Shown one piece after another: positions 16,224-23,563 of a DNA stretch of 23,563 nucleotides. The stretch's first letter is position 1; the number at the start of each line of letters is the position of its first letter. The notes beneath the pieces were generated by a model. That model did no database searches. It was not told the origin of the DNA and was given only the letters and a program-made list of their open reading frames with translations. A program made the translations under genes and the position numbers. Source of the stretch: an uncultured Prevotellaceae bacterium (GTDB lineage: Bacteria > Bacteroidota > Bacteroidia > Bacteroidales > Bacteroidaceae); assembly GCA_902477365.1 (NCBI GenBank), contig CABSGW010000007.1, forward strand, positions 1 through 23,563, in the 5' to 3' direction.

Positions 16224-17006
16224 GTGAAAATAAAGGATGTCATTGCGACCCTTGAAGCATTCGCGCCACTGCCCTTGCAGGAAAGCTATGACAATGCTGG
16301 CCTGCAAGTAGGATTAACAGAGGCGGAAATTTCAGGGGTCTTGTTGTGTTTGGACGTAACGGAACAAGTGGTAGAAGAAGCGGCGAGAAAGGGATGCAAC
16401 CTGGTTGTAGCCCATCATCCGTTGCTATTCAGAGGACTGAAACGCGTATCTGACTCCACGCTGGTGGAGCGCTGCGTACGTACAGCCATTCTAAACGGAG
16501 TTACACTCTATGCCGCACACACCAACCTGGATAACGCTCAAGGTGGCGTAAACTACCGGATAGCCGAAAAGCTGGCGTTGCAACATATCCGCTTTCTGAG
16601 TCCCTTGACAAACGGACTGGAAGGTGGAAGCGGCGTGATAGGCGAACTGGCTCAACCGGAAAAGGCGAAAGCATTCCTGCAACAAGTGAAGCAGACATTC
16701 CACGTAGAAACCTTGCTGCACAACGCCTTACTGGAACGTCCGGTGCAAACCATCGCCCTATGCGGAGGCGCGGGAGACTTTTTGCTGGAAAGCGCATTGG
16801 CGGCAGGAGCAGATGTATTCCTGACCGGAGAAATACATTATCACCAGTACTTCGGATACGAACAGCAAATACAGATTGGCGTCATGGGACACTACCAAAG
16901 CGAACAGTTCACGGTTGAGCTGCTACACGACATCCTGGCACAGGCATATCCCGCAATGAAGATTATACAAACCGAATTAAATACAAACCCTATACATTAT
17001 TTATAA
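16224..17006 (+). CDS. Nif3-like dinuclear metal centre protein
   Basis: A 260-residue protein of the NIF3/YbgI family, which forms toroidal hexamers with a pair of metal ions in each subunit. Metal ligands are visible in order: His64-His65 in VAHHPLLF, Asp103 in AHTNLDNAQGG, and His223 and Glu227 in MGHYQSEQFTVELL. Some members are annotated as GTP cyclohydrolase I type 2, but the true activity is unsettled. This is the short form, without the PII-like insert that lengthens many relatives to about 370 residues. The start is GTG at 16224, which gives the family's N-terminus (M)KIKDVIATLEAFAPL; the only upstream ATG (16182) lies before the predicted transcript start. It is 5 bp from the zinc-ribbon gene. 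Confidence 0.9.
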   Translation: MKIKDVIATLEAFAPLPLQESYDNAGLQVGLTEAEISGVLLCLDVTEQVVEEAARKGCNLVVAHHPLLFRGLKRVSDSTLVERCVRTAILNGVTLYAAHTNLDNAQGGVNYRIAEKLALQHIRFLSPLTNGLEGGSGVIGELAQPEKAKAFLQQVKQTFHVETLLHNALLERPVQTIALCGGAGDFLLESALAAGADVFLTGEIHYHQYFGYEQQIQIGVMGHYQSEQFTVELLHDILAQAYPAMKIIQTELNTNPIHYL

Positions 17007-17011
17007 ATTCT

Positions 17012-17827
17012 ATGGCTAAAGACTTGAAAAAGGACATCGTAGACATGTCTGTAGAAGAAAAGCTGGAAGCGTTGTACCAATTGCAGACGATGCTTTCGGA
17101 AATTGACAAGATCAAAACACTGCGGGGCGAACTCCCGTTAGAGGTTCAGGACCTGGAGGACGAGATTGAAGGTCTTACCATCCGTATCGGAAAGATCGAA
17201 GATGAAATAAAGCAGATAAATGCCGATATCGCTTCGAAGAAGAACGACATTGAAACCGCCAAAAGCTCGATTGAACGCTACAAAGAGCAGCTGAACAACG
17301 TGCGTAACAACCGCGAATATGATACCCTGAGCAAAGAAATTGAGTTTCAGACACTCGAAATACAGCTGTGTGAAAAGAAAATAGGCGAAGGAAGCCGTAC
17401 CATAGAAGCTAAAAAGGAAGATGTACACCGCAGTACGGACATGCTGAACGAGCGTCGTGCCGATTTGGAGGTAAAACGTTCCGAACTGGATGAAATTGTA
17501 GCCGAGACACGTAACGAAGAAGAAAAATTGCGCGAACGAGCCAAAGCACTGGAAGAGACTATCGAGCCACGCTTGCTGACGGCATTTAAACGTATCCGCA
17601 AGAACAGCAGAAACGGATTGGGTATTGTGTACGTGCAACGTGACGCATGCGGCGGATGCTTCAACAAGATTCCGCCCCAGCGTCAATTGGACATCCGGAT
17701 GCGCAAAAAAGTAATTGTTTGTGAATATTGCGGTCGTATCATCATCGACCCGGAACTGGCAGGTGTGGAAATCATCAAAGCTCCGGAAGAGAAAGGAAAG
17801 CGCCGTCGCAAAAAATCGGAAGAATAA
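17012..17827 (+). CDS. Coiled-coil protein with C4 zinc ribbon
   Basis: A 271-residue protein. Residues about 15-190 are a long charged coiled coil (heptads of L/I with E, K and R), folded back on itself in known relatives. The C-terminal part has a zinc ribbon with CGGC (Cys213, Cys216) and CEYC (Cys237, Cys240), after IRKNSRNGLGIVYV. The tail is strongly basic (KGKRRRKKSEE). The family (C4-type zinc ribbon, formerly DUF164) has been suggested to bind nucleic acids; no firm role is known. It follows the nif3-like gene by 5 bp, a pairing seen often in Bacteroidota, and is followed by a strong terminator. Confidence 0.9.
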   Translation: MAKDLKKDIVDMSVEEKLEALYQLQTMLSEIDKIKTLRGELPLEVQDLEDEIEGLTIRIGKIEDEIKQINADIASKKNDIETAKSSIERYKEQLNNVRNNREYDTLSKEIEFQTLEIQLCEKKIGEGSRTIEAKKEDVHRSTDMLNERRADLEVKRSELDEIVAETRNEEEKLRERAKALEETIEPRLLTAFKRIRKNSRNGLGIVYVQRDACGGCFNKIPPQRQLDIRMRKKVIVCEYCGRIIIDPELAGVEIIKAPEEKGKRRRKKSEE

Positions 17828-17860
17828 AGCTAAAAAGCTATTTTTCAGTGTATACCATCT

Positions 17861-17900
17861 AAAAATAAGGTTTATCTCGTAGGATAAACCTTATTTTTTT
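17861..17900 (+). terminator. Terminator of the nif3-zinc ribbon operon
   Basis: A 16-bp perfect stem (17861-17876 with 17883-17898) and 6-nt loop, ending in a T-run. It lies 33 bp after the stop codon. Confidence 0.9.
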
Positions 17901-17945
17901 GTACAAAAAAATATTTTTCGGCTTTTATTATTACACCTTTTTTAA

Positions 17946-17953
17946 TACTTTTG
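17946..17953 (+). promoter_or_regulatory. -7 box of the secreted protein-peptide operon
   Basis: TACTTTTG matches TAnnTTTG exactly. It would give a 5' leader of about 135 nt. No good TTG is found at the standard distance. Confidence 0.45.
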
Positions 17954-18041
17954 TAATTGATGAATGTACTATAACGAGCGATATAGTAGCCACAACAGAC
18001 TGTTATTCACTTCTTTTATTATTTTCATCAGGAATTGCTAT

Positions 18042-18065
18042 GGGGGTCTTCTCGTGAAGACCTCC
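18042..18065 (+). promoter_or_regulatory. Stable hairpin in the 5' leader of the secreted protein gene
   Basis: A 10-bp stem with one G-U pair (GGGGGTCTTC with GAAGACCTCC) closes a TCGT tetraloop, 29 bp before the ATG at 18095. A weaker 6-bp hairpin ACTATA/TATAGT stands earlier in the leader (about 17967-17986). The T-run needed for a terminator is missing, so an attenuator, mRNA stabiliser or binding site is possible. Confidence 0.5.
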
Positions 18066-18094
18066 TATGTTTAACCTATAGTCTTAATAAAACA

Positions 18095-19594
18095 ATGAAA
18101 AAGACTTTTACATTGCTTCTGATACTGCTTGGAGCAAATTCAGTGAAAGCAGTAACAACAACAGATGATCCACCCCAGGTGGCAATCCCCATTTTCCAGG
18201 AAAATTTTGATTATTATGTAGGAAACATGGGTGGGAATGATAATGTGTGGGATGGAAGCGGATCTGAAATTGATGGCAGAGATGACCTATACAGTAAAGT
18301 ATTTCAAGCCAATCAATGTGTGCGTATTGGAGTTACATCGGACACTGAAGGATATTTGACCATTCCCAACATCCCACTATCAGGCCGTGGATTCGTTACT
18401 TTTAGAGCCGGAGGGTGGTATAATGCAGGAACAATTCGTATTGGAATGAAACACAACGCTGACAATACAATGAATATCACTTTTGGAACGCCAATCAGTC
18501 CTTCAAAATTCAATTTTATTGAAGTAACAGACGAAATTATTGCTAAAGAAAATCTCACACTGACTTTCTATCCGGCAAACAAAAGCAATAGTTCCATTAA
18601 AAAAAAGCCGATCTTTCTCGATGACATCTGTGTCTATCAAGCTTATGAACCTGCTCCAGAAATAATATGCGATGCAGAAAGAATACTCTTATGTGGAACG
18701 TATGACGAACAGGCATGGACTACACTACTGGAAGAACTGAAAAAGAACAAAAGGATAACGTTCGTAGATGTAACAAGAGCTAACCTACCCGCAGGCGCAA
18801 AGATCGAAACAGGAAATCCTAATTGTTTGTTTTACGATTCCAAACCACAGAAGCTGGTCAATACAATTAATACCGTTTCAAACGGAGTGTGCAAAAAGCT
18901 GGTATTGAAAGAAGGGTATCCTTTTGACAACATTCGTGATTTTAAAGCAACCGACGTATCGTATAACCGGACCTTTACGCCAGGAAAATGGTCTTCGGTG
19001 TGCTTACCTTTCACTGTCCAAAATAAAATTATCCCTTCGGTTATCATCAACCAATTGGACGATGATGGATACAACTCATCCACTGGAGCACTTACGTTCT
19101 CGGAATCAAAAACGATCATATCCACTGAACCACGTATTATCAAGAGTTCCGTTGCCCAACCCTTTGTGAACCTAACCGGAATAAATGCCGAAGTGAAAGG
19201 TACAACTCCGTGGGTGAAAGCGTTATATGAGGGAGACGTACAACTGGGAGGTACTTACCAAGAGCTTGAAGGAACATCGAATGCAGACGTGTACATGTAT
19301 GGCTTATCGGGCGGTAAGTTCACCGCCAACAAGAACGGTCGCTTCGGGCCATTCCGTTCTTACCTGAAAATAAAGACAGTCGTATTGCCTGACATGGACG
19401 AACAATACAACTTGTCAACAAACTTGGTAGACGACTTGCCTACAGGACTGACGCCCGTCACGCAAACCGACAAACCCGTAACGGTGTATGACTTGCAAGG
19501 CAAGCTGGTGTGTCGGGATAAAAAGTGGACAGAGTTGAGCGGTGTCCTTACTCCAGGAATCTATATCATTAACGGTAAAAAAATTATATTCTAA
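18095..19594 (+). CDS. Secreted surface protein with T9SS-like C-terminal module
   Basis: A 499-residue protein. Residues 1-19 are a signal peptide (MKKTFTLLLILLGANSVKA). Residues about 33-185 look like a beta-sandwich, starting IFQENFDYYVG and closing with FLDDICVYQ, an arrangement common in secreted Bacteroidota proteins. Residues about 190-430 resemble the surface module with NPNCLFY (241-247), YPFDN and the WSSVCLPF motif (299-306) found in many Prevotella and Bacteroides extracellular proteins. The last 40 residues, VYDLQGKLV...GIYIINGKKIIF, match type IX-like sorting domains in form. No catalytic motif is visible; an adhesive or carbohydrate-binding role is only a guess. The ATG at 18095 is chosen because it starts the signal peptide; an earlier frame start at 18035 lies in the leader. 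A 54-residue peptide gene follows 6 bp later. Confidence 0.82.
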   Translation: MKKTFTLLLILLGANSVKAVTTTDDPPQVAIPIFQENFDYYVGNMGGNDNVWDGSGSEIDGRDDLYSKVFQANQCVRIGVTSDTEGYLTIPNIPLSGRGFVTFRAGGWYNAGTIRIGMKHNADNTMNITFGTPISPSKFNFIEVTDEIIAKENLTLTFYPANKSNSSIKKKPIFLDDICVYQAYEPAPEIICDAERILLCGTYDEQAWTTLLEELKKNKRITFVDVTRANLPAGAKIETGNPNCLFYDSKPQKLVNTINTVSNGVCKKLVLKEGYPFDNIRDFKATDVSYNRTFTPGKWSSVCLPFTVQNKIIPSVIINQLDDDGYNSSTGALTFSESKTIISTEPRIIKSSVAQPFVNLTGINAEVKGTTPWVKALYEGDVQLGGTYQELEGTSNADVYMYGLSGGKFTANKNGRFGPFRSYLKIKTVVLPDMDEQYNLSTNLVDDLPTGLTPVTQTDKPVTVYDLQGKLVCRDKKWTELSGVLTPGIYIINGKKIIF

Positions 19595-19600
19595 AACATC

Positions 19601-19765
19601 ATGAAAAAAAAATACGTTGCACCCACCATGGAGTGCTATGAGATGGAAACAGAAGGCATGATTGCCGCTAGCAGCCAATTTTTACAGAAATTGGACAAAG
19701 ACGACTATAACGACGACGATGATGACGGTGGCGGAAACGGTGGTATATGGTCGTGGTACGACTAA
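19601..19765 (+). CDS. Small acidic glycine-rich peptide
   Basis: A 54-residue frame (MKKKYVAPTMECYEMETEG...). It begins with a basic end, then a segment ending EGMIAASS (18-25), then LQKLDKDDY, a run of five Asp (38-42), a glycine-rich stretch GGGNGG and a final IWSWYD. There is no hydrophobic signal peptide. The MKK-Y-xP...E...MIAAS pattern recalls short proteins of unknown role that are numerous in Bacteroidales genomes; I judge this from memory, not from a search. The start lies 6 bp after the stop of the secreted protein, and a terminator follows, so the two genes are one operon. The first codons include nine A in a row, a possible slippage site. The conserved N-terminal part and variable acidic tail would fit a leader-plus-core peptide, but no modifying enzyme is nearby. 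Confidence 0.75.
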   Translation: MKKKYVAPTMECYEMETEGMIAASSQFLQKLDKDDYNDDDDDGGGNGGIWSWYD

Positions 19766-19789
19766 TGCCAAAACGTAGTTACTTATTCC

Positions 19790-19832
19790 AGAAACGGTTG
19801 CCAGACAATGATAACAGGTAACCGTTTCTTTA
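19790..19832 (+). terminator. Terminator of the secreted protein-peptide operon
   Basis: A 13-bp stem with one mismatch (19790-19802 with 19817-19829), 14-nt loop, followed by a short T-containing stretch. It lies 24 bp after the peptide stop. Confidence 0.75.
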
Positions 19833-19888
19833 GTTTAGATTGTCCTAATAAAGGGCCTGATAAGCCCATTCTTTTCGTTTTTTGTTTG

Positions 19889-19896
19889 TATCTTTG
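19889..19896 (+). promoter_or_regulatory. -7 box of the aguA-aguB operon
   Basis: TATCTTTG is an exact TAnnTTTG match 30 bp before the chosen ATG. No TTG is seen 19-21 bp upstream. Confidence 0.55.
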
Positions 19897-19926
19897 TAGA
19901 GTTAGCAAATGTAATGGAAAAAGATT

Positions 19927-21126
19927 ATGCCTCTACAAACTCCACATCCTTCGTCCCAGCAAAAGGCAGAGCAAACCCTGCAACTGGTATTTCAAGGCGG
20001 ACAAAAAGCACAAACCGAAATATGCCAACGCACCCTGCCGGCCGAATGGCATGCACAAAGCGGCGTGCAGCTGACATGGCCTCATGAGGGCACTGACTGG
20101 AACTATCTGCTGGACGAAGTGACGGCATGTTACCTGCGTTTGGCTTACGAGATAGCCCGACGTCAACCTCTGCTTATTGTATGCCCGAACACGAATGATA
20201 TAAAGAAGTTGCTGGACGAACAGTTGCCCCGTCAAGTAATGGAGAACATTCGTTTTTTTTCATGCGAGACAAACGACACATGGGCACGAGACCATGCATT
20301 CATGACGGTTTTGGGAGAACATGGCCCAGAGCTGCTCGACTTTCAATTTAACGGATGGGGAAACAAATTTGAGGCGCAACTGGACAACGCCATCAACAAG
20401 AAACTGTTTGATGCCGGCTGGCTTAACGGGACATACGCCGACCACCTGGATTTTGTTTTGGAAGGAGGTTCCATAGAAAGCGACGGAAAAGGAACATTAC
20501 TTACAACATCTGACTGTCTGCTCACACCGACCCGTAACCCCCAGTACAACCAAGCAGAACTGACCGAGAAACTATGCCGCTATTTCTCTGCCGACAACGT
20601 GCTGTGGCTGGATCACGGATACCTAAGTGGAGACGATACGGACAGTCACATCGATACATTGGCCCGGTTGTGTCCGAACGGGGTGATTGTCTATGTACAA
20701 TGTACCGATACACAAGATGAGCACTACAATGCACTAAAGCGTATGGAAGAGCAACTAAAAACTTTCCGACAGGCTGATGGAAATGCGTATACATTGTACC
20801 CGCTACCCATGCCTGTGCCCATTTATGCCGACACCACCAACGGACAACTGCTGACAGCCGAAGAAGCTGCACAGCATTCCCATGCCGAGCGGTTACCGGC
20901 AACCTATGCCAACTTCCTGATATTGAATGAGGCCATACTTTACCCTACTTACGGACAACCCGAAAACGATGAACAGGCCTGCGGTGTGTTGCAACGCGCA
21001 TTTCCCAAATACGACCTCGTAGGCATAGACTGCCGCGTACTCATCAAACAACACGGGTCATTACATTGCGTCACCATGCAATATCCGGCAGGAACACTGA
21101 AAAAGCAAAACATACAAACTCCATGA
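19927..21126 (+). CDS. aguA: Agmatine deiminase
   Basis: A 399-residue enzyme of the peptidyl-arginine-deiminase-like fold that converts agmatine to N-carbamoylputrescine and ammonia. Key segments are RTLPAEWHAQSGVQLTWPH (35-53), NDTWARDHAF (116-125), FNGWGNKF (141-148), LEGGSIESDG (178-187), GDDTDSHID with catalytic His241, and the GSLHCVTMQYPAG segment with nucleophile Cys381. The first 34 residues (glutamine-rich) precede the conserved start and make it somewhat longer than usual, so the N-terminus is less certain; no better in-frame start lies inside. Its stop overlaps the start of aguB by four bases (ATGA), indicating coupled translation. Together they make putrescine from agmatine; no arginine decarboxylase is within this window. 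Confidence 0.94.
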   Translation: MPLQTPHPSSQQKAEQTLQLVFQGGQKAQTEICQRTLPAEWHAQSGVQLTWPHEGTDWNYLLDEVTACYLRLAYEIARRQPLLIVCPNTNDIKKLLDEQLPRQVMENIRFFSCETNDTWARDHAFMTVLGEHGPELLDFQFNGWGNKFEAQLDNAINKKLFDAGWLNGTYADHLDFVLEGGSIESDGKGTLLTTSDCLLTPTRNPQYNQAELTEKLCRYFSADNVLWLDHGYLSGDDTDSHIDTLARLCPNGVIVYVQCTDTQDEHYNALKRMEEQLKTFRQADGNAYTLYPLPMPVPIYADTTNGQLLTAEEAAQHSHAERLPATYANFLILNEAILYPTYGQPENDEQACGVLQRAFPKYDLVGIDCRVLIKQHGSLHCVTMQYPAGTLKKQNIQTP

Positions 21127-22013
21127 AACCAAAAAAGATAAAAGTAGGCTTGGTGCAACAGGCCAACACTGCGGACCGCACGGCCAACCAGAACAAACTG
21201 GTAAAGAACATTGAAGAATTGGCACAAAAGGGTGCACAGCTCATCGTATTACAGGAACTACACAATTCATTATACTTCTGCCAAACAGAAGAGACTGACT
21301 TATTCGACCTGGCAGAATCGATTCCCGGTCCTTCAACAGACCTGTTCAGTGCATTGGCAGCCCGACTTCATGTGGTCTTGGTGACCTCTCTCTTCGAGCG
21401 TCGCGCACCCGGGCTATATCACAACACCGCCGTTGTGTTTGATACAGATGGGAGCATGGCCGGAACATACCGCAAAATGCACATTCCCGATGATCCGGCT
21501 TATTACGAAAAGTTCTATTTCACACCGGGTGACTTAGGCTTTGTCCCCATCCAAACTTCGTTGGGAAAACTCGGCGTACAGGTATGCTGGGATCAATGGT
21601 ATCCCGAAGGCGCCAGACTGATGGCACTGCGAGGTGCAGAATTATTGATCTACCCCACCGCTATCGGCTATGAAAGCAGCGATACAGAAGCGGAACAACA
21701 ACGTCAGCGCGAAGCATGGATCACAGTACAACGTGGCCACGCCGTTGCCAACGGATTACCGGTTATTGCGGTAAACAGAACGGGACACGAAACAGATCCA
21801 TCAGGACAAACCAATGGCATTCAGTTTTGGGGAAGCAGTTTTGTGGCCGGACCTCAAGGAGAATTACTGACACAGGCCTCCTGTCAAAAAGAAGAAAACC
21901 TGCTGGTTGAAGTAGATATGCAGCGCAGTGAAAATGTACGCCGTTGGTGGCCCTTCTTACGCGACCGCCGTATTGACTGTTTTGAAGACCTGACCCGCCG
22001 CTTCATAGATTAA
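21123..22013 (+). CDS. aguB: N-carbamoylputrescine amidase
   Basis: A 296-residue member of the nitrilase superfamily that hydrolyses N-carbamoylputrescine to putrescine, CO2 and ammonia. The catalytic triad is complete: Glu45 in VLQELHNSLYF, Lys118 in GTYRKMHIPDD, and Cys155 in GVQVCWDQWYPEGAR. The DDPAYYEKFYFTPGD segment after the lysine and the C-terminal RRWWPFLRDRRID are typical of this subfamily and distinguish it from other carbon-nitrogen hydrolases. A longer frame starts at 21066, but the ATG at 21123, embedded in ATGA with the aguA stop, gives the normal MKPKKIKVGLVQQAN start. It ends 27 bp before a strong hairpin. Confidence 0.95.
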   Translation: MKPKKIKVGLVQQANTADRTANQNKLVKNIEELAQKGAQLIVLQELHNSLYFCQTEETDLFDLAESIPGPSTDLFSALAARLHVVLVTSLFERRAPGLYHNTAVVFDTDGSMAGTYRKMHIPDDPAYYEKFYFTPGDLGFVPIQTSLGKLGVQVCWDQWYPEGARLMALRGAELLIYPTAIGYESSDTEAEQQRQREAWITVQRGHAVANGLPVIAVNRTGHETDPSGQTNGIQFWGSSFVAGPQGELLTQASCQKEENLLVEVDMQRSENVRRWWPFLRDRRIDCFEDLTRRFID

Positions 22014-22040
22014 GCGACAGAACAACTCATCCAATATATC

Positions 22041-22084
22041 CGATATCCGCTTGAAGAGATTCCTATCCATTCAAGCGGATATCG
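22041..22084. terminator. Bidirectional terminator between aguB and the MgtC gene
   Basis: A 15-bp perfect stem (22041-22055 with 22070-22084) and 14-nt loop between convergent genes, followed on the plus strand by CTTTTC. It is 27 bp from the aguB stop and 16 bp from the MgtC stop. Confidence 0.85.
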
Positions 22085-22100
22085 CTTTTCATTCAAGAGC

Positions 22101-22763
22101 TTACTCGATACGCCGAATCTCCAAAGCAGGATCGTCCAATAATAAATCGAGCAATTCACCTTCGCTATGAATGCTGCGCATCTTCACAACCATTTTCACT
22201 ACATACAACACTTCACCATTCCTGCGCTGTTCATCAATCTCGCACGAAACCAATTTAAACTTATCCTGATTGGACCGGTCGCCCAAACGCCTCAAGGCAC
22301 TGCGCTCAGTAGTAGCAAACTCGATGGCTGCACTCCGCATGCCCAAACTTTTAAACGCAATAGTCAAAGCCTCCAGTCCCACCAGGGTTAATCCCATCGC
22401 AGCTATTCCCAGTCCGTACATACCCGCACCAATCGCCAGCCCAATGCCCGATGTAGACCAAATACCTGCGGCTGTAGTAAGTCCGCGCACAATGTTTTTC
22501 TGAAAAATGATTGTTCCCGCACCAATGAAACCGATGCCCGAAACAACCTGTGCCGCAATACGCGCCGGATCTAACTGATATCCCTTTACTCCCGCAAACT
22601 CAACAAACGCATACTGCGAAACCACCATTATCAGCGCGCTACCCAGTGCGACCAAAAAATGGGTCCGATAGCCAGCTTCCTTGGCACGGTATTCCCGTTC
22701 CAAGCCGATAAGAGCACCCATTGCCCCCGCAACAAACAAGCGTAACACAAAATCCCATTCCAT
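22101..22763 (-). CDS. MgtC/SapB family inner-membrane protein
   Basis: A 220-residue protein. The N-terminal 140 residues form about five membrane helices with the family hallmarks: GALIGLEREYRAKEAGYRTH (about 17-36), VSGIGFIGAGTI (about 75-86) and LTTAAGIWSTSGIGLAIGAG (about 94-113). The C-terminal 75 residues are soluble and look like an ACT-type regulatory domain. MgtC relatives in pathogens help survival in low magnesium and inhibit the F-type ATPase; in commensals the role is unclear, and magnesium transport is not proven. An in-frame ATG at 22841 precedes the promoter box, so the start at 22763 (MEWDFVLRL) is preferred. It is monocistronic and divergent from glnN. Confidence 0.9.
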   Translation of the reverse strand: MEWDFVLRLFVAGAMGALIGLEREYRAKEAGYRTHFLVALGSALIMVVSQYAFVEFAGVKGYQLDPARIAAQVVSGIGFIGAGTIIFQKNIVRGLTTAAGIWSTSGIGLAIGAGMYGLGIAAMGLTLVGLEALTIAFKSLGMRSAAIEFATTERSALRRLGDRSNQDKFKLVSCEIDEQRRNGEVLYVVKMVVKMRSIHSEGELLDLLLDDPALEIRRIE

Positions 22764-22787
22764 AATCTTTCTCTTTATTTTCAAGGA

Positions 22788-22817
22788 CAAATATAAGCGA
22801 TTGTACGAAATAACAAG
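22788..22817 (-). promoter_or_regulatory. Promoter of the MgtC gene
   Basis: On the minus strand CTTG (22817-22814) is followed after 18 bp by TATATTTG (22795-22788), an exact -7 match with a slightly short spacer. The ATG is 24 bp downstream of the box. Confidence 0.6.
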
Positions 22818-22889
22818 TAAGAAACAAACGAAAAGCTTCATTGAGGAAATAAAATTAATCTAACGGGCTTCCATCTTTTTAGAAATGCG

Positions 22890-22897
22890 TATTTTTG
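22890..22897 (+). promoter_or_regulatory. -7 box of glnN
   Basis: TATTTTTG matches TAnnTTTG exactly, 43 bp before the glnN ATG. No TTG is found at the expected distance, so regulation by an activator is possible but not shown. Confidence 0.45.
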
Positions 22898-22940
22898 CAT
22901 TGTTTTTGTGACAACATACAAATTCTAATCGAATCGATTT

Positions 22941-23563
22941 ATGTCAAAGCTCAGATTTAAAGTTGTGGAAGAGGCTTTTAAGAAAAAAGCCATTGATGTT
23001 CCTGCTCCAGCGGAGCGTCCATCCGAATACTTCGCCAAGTACGTATTCAACCAGGAAAAGATGTTCAAATATCTGCCCTGTGATACCTACAAGAAACTGC
23101 GTGACGTTATTGAAAACGGCACACCGCTCAACCGTACAGTAGCCGACGAAGTGGCCTATGGAATGAAACAATGGGCTATGGAATTGGGCGTAACACACTG
23201 TACCCACTGGTTCCAGCCCTTGACGGAAGGAACAGCCGAAAAGCACGATGCCTTCATCGTACACGACTTTAAAGGAGGCATGATAGAGGAGTTCTCAGGA
23301 AAAGAGTTGGTGCAACAAGAGCCTGATGCGTCATCGTTTCCCAATGGCGGTATCCGCAGCACATTCGAGGCACGAGGCTATTCGGCCTGGGATCCTGCCT
23401 CACCGGTATTCGTTATTGGCGATACCCTGATGATACCAACCGTATTCATCTCGTACACAGGCGAAGCACTGGACTATAAAGTACCTTTGAAAAAGTCATT
23501 GGCTGCGGTAGACAAGGCTGCTACGGCGGTTTGCCAATACTTTAATCCCGATGTAAACAGGGT
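22941..23563 (+). CDS. glnN: Glutamine synthetase type III (N-terminal part, cut by window end)
   Basis: An ATG at 22941 opens a frame of 207 full codons that reaches the window edge without a stop. The sequence matches the N-terminal region of GSIII, the large (about 730 residues) dodecameric glutamine synthetase of Bacteroidota and cyanobacteria. Recognisable segments are FNQEKMFKYLP, GVTHCTHWFQPLT (about 85-97) followed by TAEKHDAF, the GKELVQQEPDASSFPNGG loop (about 120-137) and TFEARGYSAWDPASPVF, which carries residues that bind substrate and metal. It makes glutamine from glutamate, ammonia and ATP. The C-terminal two thirds lie outside the window. Confidence 0.95.
   Translation, partial: MSKLRFKVVEEAFKKKAIDVPAPAERPSEYFAKYVFNQEKMFKYLPCDTYKKLRDVIENGTPLNRTVADEVAYGMKQWAMELGVTHCTHWFQPLTEGTAEKHDAFIVHDFKGGMIEEFSGKELVQQEPDASSFPNGGIRSTFEARGYSAWDPASPVFVIGDTLMIPTVFISYTGEALDYKVPLKKSLAAVDKAATAVCQYFNPDVNR

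Noticed and set aside
18095..19765. Complete RiPP (modified peptide) gene cluster
   Set aside because: The small peptide has a leader-like part, but no radical SAM, cyclase, protease or transporter gene lies in the window. Only the peptide and the secreted protein are supported.
1..23563. CRISPR array, insertion sequence or phage genes
   Set aside because: Reading both strands showed no regularly spaced repeats, no transposase or integrase motif and no phage structural protein.

Overview
The window carries about 23.5 kb of ordinary-looking chromosome from a member of the Bacteroidales (phylum Bacteroidota). Three things support this. Many genes are preceded by the Bacteroides-type -7 box TAnnTTTG, often with a TTG about 20 bp upstream, and almost no Shine-Dalgarno sequences are visible. 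The gene content also fits: a type III glutamine synthetase, an AsnA-type asparagine synthetase, a B12-dependent ribonucleotide reductase, paired DUF3857/transglutaminase-like exported proteins, and a Nif3 plus zinc-ribbon gene pair. Finally, one secreted protein ends in a T9SS-like C-terminal module. The genus cannot be fixed from the sequence alone.

Layout. Positions 1-1184 (minus): a SAM-dependent methyltransferase followed 8 bp later by rsgA, which is cut by the window start. Positions 1185-1933: a non-coding stretch with an unusual 17-bp inverted repeat. Positions 1934-2623 (plus): an exported SIMPL/DUF541 protein. A long bidirectional terminator separates it from a minus-strand pair of exported transglutaminase-like proteins (6232 to 2701). 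The upstream member of that pair keeps the Cys-His-Asp triad; the downstream member keeps only the Cys. Positions 6406-8952 (minus): nrdJ, divergent from a nitroreductase at 9263-10003. Positions 10023-11360 (minus): dnaA. Positions 11700-13896 (minus): a cell-wall amidase and an MCE/MlaD protein. Position 14157-14230 (minus): tRNA-Arg(CCG).

From 14452 most genes are on the plus strand: asnA; a 734-bp stretch holding a possible decayed small gene; a nif3-like gene plus a coiled-coil zinc-ribbon gene; a secreted two-module protein with a 54-residue acidic peptide gene 6 bp behind it; and aguA-aguB, which overlap by ATGA and would convert agmatine to putrescine. An MgtC/SapB membrane protein (minus) and the 5' part of glnN (plus) close the window.

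Most of this is housekeeping: nitrogen assimilation (glnN, asnA), polyamine synthesis (aguA/aguB), DNA precursor supply and replication start (nrdJ, dnaA), envelope maintenance (amidase, MCE), and ribosome assembly (rsgA). No mobile element, CRISPR array or phage gene was seen. The most unusual parts are the secreted protein with its tiny acidic partner, the transglutaminase-like pair with one apparently dead member, the nested inverted repeat near 1.6 kb, and the small minus-strand reading frame interrupted by an amber codon near 15.65 kb.
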